A DNA stretch of 64,000 nt from Dialister sp. GTDB lineage: Bacteria; Bacillota; Negativicutes; Veillonellales; Dialisteraceae. Position numbers and translations under genes: made by a program. Below, piece by piece: positions 58,231 to 64,000 of this stretch; position 1 is the first letter of the stretch; each line of letters starts with the position of its first letter. The notes beneath the pieces were generated by a model. The model worked only from the letters and a program-made list of their open reading frames with translations, was not told where the DNA came from and did not search any database. Where the stretch lies: contig JAIJLI010000001.1 of NCBI GenBank assembly GCA_022722495.1, forward strand, positions 1 to 64,000, read 5' to 3'.

Positions 58231-58468
58231 AGAACAAACACCATTCTTTCACTCGCTTACACCATTCGCCGCAGGATTCACACAAGGTTTCAATTACGAA
58301 AAGAAACGTCTTGTTGCCGCATTGGTGAATAACTCGGAAGTCACAAAGGACTTCATCAACGAGCCTATCAGCTTACCAATAAGCGATAGCATTCTGTTTA
58401 TGCACGCATTCATTGATGGCTCTGTTGATTATCGTAAGAAGATTGAAACTATTCTATCGGACAAATAG
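58175..58468 (+). CDS. Hypothetical phage protein (97 aa)
   Basis: Start at ATG 58175 (or the adjacent ATG 58178), overlapping the previous gene by about 56 nt. Basic N-terminus (KTKKITLKQRLQNLSEE) and a mixed rest with no signal. Last gene before the terminator at 58473. Confidence 0.5.
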   Translation: MMEKTKKITLKQRLQNLSEEQTPFFHSLTPFAAGFTQGFNYEKKRLVAALVNNSEVTKDFINEPISLPISDSILFMHAFIDGSVDYRKKIETILSDK

Positions 58469-58472
58469 CAAG

Positions 58473-58500
58473 AAAGGGAGGTTAATAGCCTCCCTTTTTA
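58473..58500 (+). terminator. Rho-independent terminator
   Basis: AGGGAGG pairs with CCTCCCT (58475-58495), followed by TTTTTATTTG. It separates the rightward genes from the convergent integrase. Confidence 0.85.
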
Positions 58501-58537
58501 TTTGCCATTTCGGAAAACTCAAAACATCATTTGAGTT

Positions 58538-59710
58538 TTATTTATTGTCTTTGTTACACCCTAAATCAGCATTCAGATAGTCAATGACCTTTCTGTTGGC
58601 TTCGTCAATCTTCTTTGTATCATACTTGATATAGGTTGATGTTACCGCATTATCCCACATCGCATGACCTAATGCCCTGCCTATAACTTCCATCGGTATA
58701 TCTATCTCGCTTGCTAGCGTTGCCCACGTATGGCGATTATAGTAGGTGGAAAGATAAGGGAACATCGGTTCTTTACTATATTCTCTGAATTTACCTAACC
58801 TTTTAAGTCTGAAATTCAAATTGCTCTCAAAGTGTTTGAGGTTGAACTTACTGCTGTCCTTATACTTTAAAAGGTATTTCTTGCCTTTGTATCGCTTGAT
58901 AATCTCCAACGCCTCTGGTTCTACCTTTATATCATACAATCGTCCTGTCTTGTTACGCTTGTAGCATATTCTGCCGCCACGAAGGTCTGTTGGCTTCAAA
59001 TCGAGAAGGTCTGATATATTGATACCAATCAAATAGAAACCTAGCATGAACAAATCCCTTGATTCACGTTGAGGGTTAGTGTGGAACTCTGCATCACGCA
59101 ACTGTCTCATCTGTTCTAGAGATAAACAACGCTTTCTTGTTTCCTCATGTGGAAGTACGTACTTACGGAATGGGAATAGGGTTGTTATCTCATTATCAAT
59201 TGCCCAATTGAATGTTGCCTTGATATTTCTCAAATCAATATGAACTCCGTTAGGCATTCGCCCTCTATCATATTCATGCTTCACAAACTTATCGAGCCAG
59301 TCTCTAGTGATGGTATCAAATGTACACTTAGCATCAAAATTTCTGATTCTGATGATAGTCACATCATATACTCTCTTCGTGCCAGCTTTCAAATTCTTGG
59401 AATCCGCACACATCTGCATATAGTCGAGGAAATTCTTCTCAGCTACCTTGCCTCCCTTTATAATCTCTCTCAGATGGCTTTTTAGCATCGGAACGTCCTC
59501 ACCCTTGTGCAGCAGTATATAGTCTTCCACGTTTGAATATAGCTCTGCCAGTCGCTTAGTCTTTGCCTTTGCAGACTTGTCTGAACGAGGAAATACCATA
59601 CCATCGAACTTCTCTGTCGATTGCAATCCTGTGTATATATAGAATCTCTTGCACTTATGAGTGATGGAGAAATACACCTTATATGTCTTGTCTTCAACGT
59701 AAACCTTCAT
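58538..59710 (-). CDS. int: Tyrosine integrase
   Basis: I start at ATG 59710, behind GGAGATAG; 390 residues. Residues 95-190 are a SAM-like core-binding domain, and 200-370 the catalytic domain. Lys254 (RNKTG), Arg326 (YYNRH), His349 (LGHA) and nucleophile Tyr360 (STYIKY) are seen. The first catalytic Arg position has no Arg (FYLIGINISDL), and the His of HxxR is Tyr, as in several Bacteroidales recombinases such as IntDOT. It inserts and excises the phage at the att site close to its own 5' end. Confidence 0.9.
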   Translation of the reverse strand: MKVYVEDKTYKVYFSITHKCKRFYIYTGLQSTEKFDGMVFPRSDKSAKAKTKRLAELYSNVEDYILLHKGEDVPMLKSHLREIIKGGKVAEKNFLDYMQMCADSKNLKAGTKRVYDVTIIRIRNFDAKCTFDTITRDWLDKFVKHEYDRGRMPNGVHIDLRNIKATFNWAIDNEITTLFPFRKYVLPHEETRKRCLSLEQMRQLRDAEFHTNPQRESRDLFMLGFYLIGINISDLLDLKPTDLRGGRICYKRNKTGRLYDIKVEPEALEIIKRYKGKKYLLKYKDSSKFNLKHFESNLNFRLKRLGKFREYSKEPMFPYLSTYYNRHTWATLASEIDIPMEVIGRALGHAMWDNAVTSTYIKYDTKKIDEANRKVIDYLNADLGCNKDNK

Positions 59711-59847
59711 AATTCTATCTCCTATTAGCTTGCATATTACTTGCAAAGTCTATCAGTTTTTATCATATTTACGGGGTTTTTCGGGCGTTTTTTACTGTAT
59801 ATTTTACTCGTTAAATCTCGTAAAATGCTGATACTCAGTGTGAATGC
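59711..59847. other. Prophage right end / att-proximal region
   Basis: Between the integrase start and the truncated metY fragment. It contains ATTTTAC (59801-59807) and GTAAAAT (59820-59826), an inverted repeat that may be an integrase arm site, and TTGCAT/TTGCAA repeats near 59740. The attR crossover is probably near 59850, where metY similarity stops. Confidence 0.5.
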
Positions 59848-59940
59848 TTATCGCATAAAGTGAAGCTCTATCGGTTCTCCGTTCTTCGGCTCATAGCCTC
59901 CCTGCACGCAGAGGGAAGCAACACGTAATTTCTTTTCCAT
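59848..59940 (-). pseudogene. metY: 5' fragment of O-acetylhomoserine sulfhydrylase gene, cut by phage
   Basis: ATG 59940 opens MEKKLRVASLCVQGGYEPKN and then GEPIEL before the frame runs into HFMR and a stop. Known MetY proteins start in this way and continue ...P-[IL]-YQSTTFKY. Only the first ~26 residues remain, and what follows on the left is phage sequence leading to the integrase. The phage thus seems to have inserted into metY, a sulfur-assimilation gene. The rest of the gene should be at the prophage's left end outside the window. Confidence 0.7.
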
Positions 59941-59992
59941 TGTCGGTTATTCTTTTATTTTGTGTTGTTATAATTTTCTTCTTTCTTTGTTG

Positions 59993-60081
59993 TTAACGCC
60001 CTGAAAGGGCAGAAGCTCTTAGCCCTGGGCATCGCCCTGGGTATTCATGACGCAAGCCTGTCGCCCTGTAAGGGCAAAAGC
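59993..60081. repeat. REP-like palindromic repeats
   Basis: GCCCTGAAAGGGC (59998-60010) and GCCCTGTAAGGGC (60063-60075) are two similar palindromes, each followed by AGAAGC or AAAAGC, with two GCCCTGGG units between. This is the style of short extragenic palindromes in Bacteroidetes. They lie between metY and the DUF486 gene. Confidence 0.6.
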
Positions 60082-60085
60082 TTTG

Positions 60086-60454
60086 TTATTTCATAAAGAC
60101 GAAATATACGGCAGCGATGAGGCAGACGAATGCGGCAAAGTGATTCCAATGCAGACCCTGCCCCTGGAAGAGGATGTTGGCGATGATGGCGAAGACGATG
60201 AGCGACACGCACTCTTGTATCACTTTGAGCTGTACCAGATTGAATGGACCGCCGTTGTCGATGAATCCGATGCGGTTGGCTGGTACCTGGCAGCAGTATT
60301 CGAAGAAGGCGATCGCCCAACTGAAGGCGATGACTCCGATGAGTGGCCAGTTGCTGCTGGTGCCCGTCTGCTGGAGTTTGAGATGTCCATACCATGCGAG
60401 CGTCATGAAGATGTTGCTCAGCACGAGGAGCAGGATAGTATATATTCCGTTCAT
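60086..60454 (-). CDS. DUF486 / DMT-family small membrane protein
   Basis: The 122-residue product has four transmembrane helices and matches DUF486 of the drug/metabolite transporter group: IYTILLLVLSNIFMTLAWYG, then WPLIGVIAFSWAIAFFEYCC and a PANRIG motif. Its substrate is unknown. Host gene, with a promoter TATCTTTG at 60552. Confidence 0.88.
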   Translation of the reverse strand: MNGIYTILLLVLSNIFMTLAWYGHLKLQQTGTSSNWPLIGVIAFSWAIAFFEYCCQVPANRIGFIDNGGPFNLVQLKVIQECVSLIVFAIIANILFQGQGLHWNHFAAFVCLIAAVYFVFMK

Positions 60455-60551
60455 TTTCTCTTATGTTTTTGATTTCTTAATTGATAAGATTTCTTTTATA
60501 TTCTCTTATGTTCTTTGATGCTCTACATATATAATAATGTATGAGTGGCTG

Positions 60552-60559
60552 CAAAGATA
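60552..60559 (-). promoter_or_regulatory. TAnnTTTG promoter for the DUF486 gene
   Basis: CAAAGATA, i.e. TATCTTTG on the coding strand, about 98 nt upstream of the start. Confidence 0.6.
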
Positions 60560-60653
60560 CACTTTTTCTCTTGAAAATGTATGGAAAATCATGAAAATGC
60601 GCATGAAAAAGAAAAAAGTTGCCGAAAAATTTGGTGGTGCCAGAAAAAAGCAG

Positions 60654-60661
60654 TACCTTTG
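60654..60661 (+). promoter_or_regulatory. TAnnTTTG promoter for tRNA-Lys
   Basis: TACCTTTG with TTGG about 22 nt upstream, 39 nt before the tRNA. Confidence 0.65.
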
Positions 60662-60700
60662 CAACCGCTTTTGAGAAATAACTCAAATGCTCAGCTTGCT

Positions 60701-60773
60701 GCACCCTTAGCTCAGTTGGTAGAGCAACTGACTCTTAATCAGTGGGTCTAGGGTTCGAATCCCTAAGGGTGTA
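60701..60773 (+). tRNA. tRNA-Lys (anticodon CTT)
   Basis: A full cloverleaf: acceptor GCACCCT/AGGGTGT, D-arm with AGCTCAGTTGGTAGAGC, anticodon loop CTCTTAA giving CTT, T-arm TAGGG-TTCGAAT-CCCTA, discriminator A. CCA is not encoded. This tRNA is not the phage att site, as the integrase is 1 kb away with intact genes between. Confidence 0.96.
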
Positions 60774-60779
60774 CAAAAA

Positions 60780-60820
60780 AGCTCCGAAGAAGTTCATCTT
60801 TCTTCGGAGCTTTTTTTTTG
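60780..60820 (+). terminator. Rho-independent terminator
   Basis: AGCTCCGAAGAA (60780-60791) pairs with TTCTTCGGAGCT (60800-60811) and then a T-run. It ends the tRNA transcript. Confidence 0.92.
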
Positions 60821-60847
60821 TTGTTGTAAAAAGAATAGGCATTGCTT

Positions 60848-61273
60848 TCAGCGAAGCCTCTTCCTGCACTCAGGGCATACTCCCTTGATGACGAAGGAGA
60901 CGGAGTGAGGATAGAATCCTTCCGGCAATTCGAAGCTCGGAATATGGATATCCTCCATGCAGAACGAACGGTGGCATGATTCGCAGTAGAAATGAATATG
61001 ACCATCATGATGGTCACACTCTCCTTCCTCCTCACACACTTCGTAGTTCAATATCCCCCTTCCATCCTCGAAGGCATGAACGGCATCATGCTCCAGAAAG
61101 AGCGTCAGCGTGCGGAAGATGCTCGACTTATCCATCGACACCATCTTCTGCTCCAAATCCTTCAGACTCAGTGGATTCTGCTCATTCGCCAGAGTCTTCA
61201 TCACCAGTATGCGGTTGGAGGTGGGCTTGATGCCCTTTGCCTCCAGCTTATGAACAATCTCTTCTGTTTCCAT
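60848..61273 (-). CDS. Fur-family metalloregulator
   Basis: Start at ATG 61273 (a GTG three codons upstream is possible); 141 residues. N-terminal winged HTH (GIKPTSNRILVMKTLANEQN, then MDKSSIFRTLTLFLEHD) and a C-terminal dimerisation/metal part with His-rich (CDHHDGHIHFYCESCHRSFC) and a final CPEC motif that forms the structural zinc site. Such proteins repress metal uptake or stress genes when loaded with Fe, Zn or Mn. Which metal cannot be told. Host gene. Confidence 0.9.
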   Translation of the reverse strand: METEEIVHKLEAKGIKPTSNRILVMKTLANEQNPLSLKDLEQKMVSMDKSSIFRTLTLFLEHDAVHAFEDGRGILNYEVCEEEGECDHHDGHIHFYCESCHRSFCMEDIHIPSFELPEGFYPHSVSFVIKGVCPECRKRLR

Positions 61274-61301
61274 TTTTTTCACTTTTTAAATCCCCATCCC
61301 T

Positions 61302-62000
61302 TTATAGTATCTGCATTTTTGCGCCAAACGACAGTCCGAAGACATCCCAGAAACCTGCATTGCCGTTGCGGTAGAATCGCATGAAATAGATATCATTCGT
61401 ACTCAACTCATAGAAGAACGTGAGGCTCTTCACGCGCTTGCGCCTGTTGTTCGGAATCTGATACGTAAACCGTTCGCCAAATCCCAGATTCGGGCGGATT
61501 CGGGTAGAGAAGGGATAATATCCGCTCTCGTACTTGGTAGGCTGCTTTGTCCAGAAATCGTGCCCCAACACCGTGTTCAGGTACAGCGTGCATTCCAGGG
61601 GTTCAAACTGCCAGCCCTTTCCCCAGTCCTTTCGCCAGGGAATGAAGTTCTCCTTCAGCGTGATAGTCATTTTTACTTCATCCGAATCATATTTCGGAAC
61701 GATGCCGAAGAGCAGATGCGTCTCCCACTGGCTTCGCTTGCCGTAGTCCCATCCGATACCCAGCGAGATGATACCCATGTTGCCGCAAGTCTGTATCACG
61801 CTCTGCGTAGGCATCAGTACATCCCAGTGTTTGCGATAGCGGAGGATGCGCCTGTCGTATCGGGTGAGTGAATCTTCTTCTGAACTCTCCTTTCCTAAAT
61901 TCTCCTTTCCTAACCCCTCCTCGCCGGCGTTTGCCGTTGTGCTTGCCGATAGCAGGAGAAGCGCCCATGTACTGAACTTAAAAATCGATGACTTCAACAT
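61302..62000 (-). CDS. Exported hypothetical protein (232 aa)
   Basis: A signal peptide (residues 1-25, core STWALLLLSASTTANA) is followed by an acidic spacer and beta-rich sequence with many aromatic residues (GIISLGIGWDYGKRSQWETH, FSTRIRPNLGFGERFTYQIP) that ends in a Phe-rich strand (FWDVFGLSFGAKMQIL), suggesting an outer-membrane beta-barrel. It overlaps the upstream metallophosphoesterase gene by 23 nt. Confidence 0.72.
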   Translation of the reverse strand: MLKSSIFKFSTWALLLLSASTTANAGEEGLGKENLGKESSEEDSLTRYDRRILRYRKHWDVLMPTQSVIQTCGNMGIISLGIGWDYGKRSQWETHLLFGIVPKYDSDEVKMTITLKENFIPWRKDWGKGWQFEPLECTLYLNTVLGHDFWTKQPTKYESGYYPFSTRIRPNLGFGERFTYQIPNNRRKRVKSLTFFYELSTNDIYFMRFYRNGNAGFWDVFGLSFGAKMQIL

Positions 62001-62796
62001 GATAATCCTTTGGTGTGATGGTGAAAATGTAATATTGACGGAAGTGCACGCTGCTTGCCATATAGAACAGGGTACCGTTGTTGTAAAGGTCTTCCGTCTT
62101 GGTATGATGACCGTGGCCGTCCAGGCAGAACAGCAGGCGAGGGAACTCGTGGATGTAATAATTGAATACCTTCGCTACGTTGTTGTTAAACTGCTCGGAG
62201 TAGGGAGGTGCATGCATGCACACCACGGTACGGTCGAAGTCGAGCGAATCGGCAGAGCGTTCCGCCTCCATGAAGTCGAAGTTGGGCACCGGACGGGAGT
62301 AGTCATACTCGATGGCATTGGTGTTGAGGCAAACGAACTTCACCTTTCCGGCGATGAAGCTGAAGTCGGGGTCGCCGTAGATGGCCTCGTAGGTCTGGTT
62401 GCCCGTGCCCAGACAATCGTGGTTGCCCAGCAGCACCACCGAAGGCATCTTGAGTTTCAGCATTCTTTCTCGTGTCCACTTCATTTCGCGGGTAGCGCCG
62501 AAGTCGGAGATGTCGCCGCAGTGGATCACGAAGTCGATGCTGTCTTGGCGGCTGTTGATGTCATTAACCGCCTTCTGCAGGTCGTCGTACCACTGATGGC
62601 TGTCGCTGATCACGGCAAACCGGATGGTATCCTTGCTCTTCACCGTCTGCTCTATCTTCTGTATGTTCTTGGCATTCAGATTGGTTTCGCCCTTTATGCG
62701 AACATCGTAAGGGTGAACATCGAATACGGTATCGCAGCCCGTAAGGAGCAGGGCGGCGATACAGACAAGTAGATAAATTTTGATGTGAGATTTCAT
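61978..62796 (-). CDS. Metallophosphoesterase lipoprotein
   Basis: Lipobox LLLTGC with Cys21 as lipidation site. Calcineurin-like phosphoesterase motifs follow: AVISDSH (Asp65, His67), HCGDISD (Asp95), LLGNHD (Asn125, His126), CMHAPP and GHGHH. These bind two metals and hydrolyse phosphoesters. The protein is anchored in the envelope; the substrate is unknown. Transcribed from TACCTTTG at 62903. Confidence 0.9.
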   Translation of the reverse strand: MKSHIKIYLLVCIAALLLTGCDTVFDVHPYDVRIKGETNLNAKNIQKIEQTVKSKDTIRFAVISDSHQWYDDLQKAVNDINSRQDSIDFVIHCGDISDFGATREMKWTRERMLKLKMPSVVLLGNHDCLGTGNQTYEAIYGDPDFSFIAGKVKFVCLNTNAIEYDYSRPVPNFDFMEAERSADSLDFDRTVVCMHAPPYSEQFNNNVAKVFNYYIHEFPRLLFCLDGHGHHTKTEDLYNNGTLFYMASSVHFRQYYIFTITPKDYHVEVIDF

Positions 62797-62825
62797 ATCT
62801 TATACCTTATTTTAAATACATATTC

Positions 62826-62892
62826 ATATTCTAGTCTATCTGATATTCTAGCCAGTTTGATATTCCAGGCTATTTGATATTCTAGTCTATTG
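62826..62892. repeat. 17-bp tandem repeats, about 4 copies
   Basis: Units start ATATTC at 62826, 62843, 62860 and 62877 (e.g. ATATTCTAGTCTATCTG), with few changes between them. They sit in the leader between promoter and metallophosphoesterase gene. Confidence 0.75.
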
Positions 62893-62902
62893 ATTTCGCG
62901 TG

Positions 62903-62910
62903 CAAAGGTA
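62903..62910 (-). promoter_or_regulatory. TAnnTTTG promoter for the metallophosphoesterase gene
   Basis: CAAAGGTA, i.e. TACCTTTG on the coding strand, about 107 nt before the start. Confidence 0.6.
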
Positions 62911-62969
62911 CGAAAAAAACTTGAATAACGAATGAGGTTTTTACAAAAAGACCACTTTTAAGGAGAAAA

Positions 62970-63023
62970 AGATAAAAAAAAGAAGGTGCGCCAGATTCAC
63001 TTCCTTGTAATCTGGCACACCTT
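62970..63023 (-). terminator. Rho-independent terminator for the HU-like gene
   Basis: AAGGTGCGCCAGATT (62983-62997) pairs with AATCTGGCACACCTT (63009-63023). On the minus strand a T-run (CTTTTTTTTATC) follows. Confidence 0.85.
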
Positions 63024-63070
63024 GATGATTTTAGAGATCTCCGTTGTTTTTTAGAAATCTGCATTGTTTT

Positions 63071-63667
63071 TTAGAAATCTACGTTGTCGCCGTTACCATC
63101 GCCATCGGTAGAACCGCCACCCTGGCTGGTGTTGCCTCCCTGGCTGGAATCACCTCCCTGGCTGGTACCTCCGCCCTGCGAAGTACCTCCTCCCTGATTG
63201 GTGTTATCCTTGTTGTCACCCTCCCCGGTGTCGTTCTTGTCGGCAGAGGTAACCTGCTTCACGATCTTGCCGTTGCGGTCGTAGCAGGTGATGTTGACGC
63301 TGGTCTTTGCGAGCTCCTCCTTGATGTCGGCGTTAGGCACGAAGATGATGTAGCGGCGGTTGATGAGCGAGCTGCTCACCTTGTTGACATCCTCCACGGC
63401 GGTAGAATTCAGACCGAATCGGAGGGAGCCGAGTCCCGGTACAGCCACGGAGTGACCCTCTGTGGCCCATGCGGTGATGACTGCTCCGATGGCACCCCAG
63501 GCGGCATTGATCACCTGCTTGGCGAGTCCGCTGCGCACGGCAGCTTCCTCGATAACCTTACTCTGGGTAAGCTGACCGTAGAGGTCTGCCTGCATAACGT
63601 ATGCCCACTTCTGCTTACCCTTCTCAAAAGCGACGTTGCGCTCAATAGCTTTTACTTTGATACCCAT
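63071..63667 (-). CDS. HU-like histone-like DNA-binding protein
   Basis: The 198-residue product begins with an HU/IHF-like fold of the Bacteroidales type (AIERNVAFEKGKQKWAYVMQ, then VIEEAAVRSGLAKQVINAAW and VAVPGLGSLRFGL). The C-terminal ~60 residues are a Gly/Gln/Ser repeat (GGGTSQGGG units). Proteins of this kind are frequent with a smalltalk peptide gene and, often, an amidase. Likely nucleoid or structural role. Confidence 0.85.
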   Translation of the reverse strand: MGIKVKAIERNVAFEKGKQKWAYVMQADLYGQLTQSKVIEEAAVRSGLAKQVINAAWGAIGAVITAWATEGHSVAVPGLGSLRFGLNSTAVEDVNKVSSSLINRRYIIFVPNADIKEELAKTSVNITCYDRNGKIVKQVTSADKNDTGEGDNKDNTNQGGGTSQGGGTSQGGDSSQGGNTSQGGGSTDGDGNGDNVDF

Positions 63668-63711
63668 AATTCAAATAGTTATTTTAGTGAATAATTTAGT
63701 TTCTACATGTG

Positions 63712-63813
63712 CTACATGCAGCTCGTAACTCCGAGTGATGTGCAGAGTGCAGTGAGCACCGTCACGATGACTTGCAGAATCGTTTTCCAAGTTTCCTTTT
63801 TCATTTTCTTCAT
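63712..63813 (-). CDS. Smalltalk protein
   Basis: Start at ATG 63813 (or 63804) behind AGAAAGGA; 33 residues. Its sequence KKETWKTILQVIVTVLTALC followed by TSLGVTSCM matches the small 'smalltalk' proteins near HU-like genes in Bacteroides. One hydrophobic helix; function unknown. Confidence 0.85.
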   Translation of the reverse strand: MKKMKKETWKTILQVIVTVLTALCTSLGVTSCM

Positions 63814-63924
63814 TCCTTTCTTTTTAGTGAATAATCCAGTTTCTGTATCGGGCATCCCCCCTCCATGCAGTTCCGCGGTATCCTGTCCGGCAGAGAGCCC
63901 CATCAATGAGTTTCATTGACGATG

Positions 63925-63932
63925 CAAAGATA
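63925..63932 (-). promoter_or_regulatory. TAnnTTTG promoter
   Basis: CAAAGATA, i.e. TATCTTTG, upstream of the smalltalk and HU-like genes. Confidence 0.6.
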
Positions 63933-64000
63933 CAACATTTTTGGGCGAAATGCAATAGTTGTCCCGGCAGTTGAATCGGCTTGTCCCGGCAGTTGGGATG

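Noticed and set aside
60701-60773. tRNA-Lys as the phage attachment site
   Set aside because: The integrase is about 1 kb away with an intact host gene between; the truncated metY directly beside the integrase is a better att site.
63959-63995. Two copies of TTGTCCCGGCAGTTG at the right edge
   Set aside because: A 15-nt direct repeat is real, but the window ends here and nothing around it gives it meaning.
1-64000. CRISPR array
   Set aside because: No regularly spaced repeat-spacer series seen; the 17-bp repeats at 62826 are directly adjacent without spacers.

Overview
The window is mostly a temperate phage genome integrated in a Bacteroidales chromosome, followed at the right by about 4 kb of host DNA. 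The host call rests on promoters of the Bacteroidetes TAnnTTTG type throughout, a histone-like HU-fold protein next to a 'smalltalk' peptide, and a tyrosine recombinase of the Bacteroides kind. Prevotella/Segatella is a reasonable guess but is not proven. Terminase, portal, capsid, a 1,887-residue tape measure, holin and integrase point to a long-tailed (siphovirus-like) prophage. Its left end lies outside the window.

Layout. 1-3350 (+): small accessory genes (YopX-like, ASCH, HNH homing endonuclease, MazG-like) ending in a terminator. 3447-4980 (-): lysis genes (holin, DUF5675, spanin-like protein). 5079-8803 (-): poorly known late and virion-associated genes. 8980-11751 (-): a complete diversity-generating retroelement (DGR) in the order target gene with variable repeat, avd, template repeat, reverse transcriptase. 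11778-20180 (-): tail fibre, Ig-like and tail-tip proteins. 20183-24976 (-): portal and large terminase; the terminase carries a 351-residue intein inside its ATP-binding loop. From the short divergent promoter region 24977-25117, the head and tail-shaft genes run rightward (25118-36754): scaffold-like protein, head fibre, capsid, connectors, tail tube, chaperone-like pair, tape measure.

36966-43320 (-) is an operon of small proteins (DnaA-like HTH, Nmad1/DUF1599, zinc-binding proteins, a zincin-like protein, an AT-hook protein). 43369-45234 is a 1.9-kb gene-free control region with hairpins and repeats between divergent promoters. 45235-58468 (+) holds many small genes, a serine recombinase, an antirepressor-like regulator behind a possible attenuator, a lone TnpB next to a predicted structured RNA, an HNH protein and a regulator with an in-frame TAG. 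Four successive genes at 50.0-51.4 kb are each preceded by the same 22-nt element, the clearest unexplained pattern here. The integrase (58538-59710, -) closes the prophage.

Just beyond the integrase, the first ~26 codons of what looks like a host O-acetylhomoserine sulfhydrylase gene (metY) stop abruptly, so the phage seems to have integrated into that gene. Host genes follow: DUF486 membrane protein, tRNA-Lys(CTT), a Fur-family regulator, an exported protein, a metallophosphoesterase lipoprotein, the HU-like protein and the smalltalk peptide.

All calls come from reading the sequence; no database search was run.
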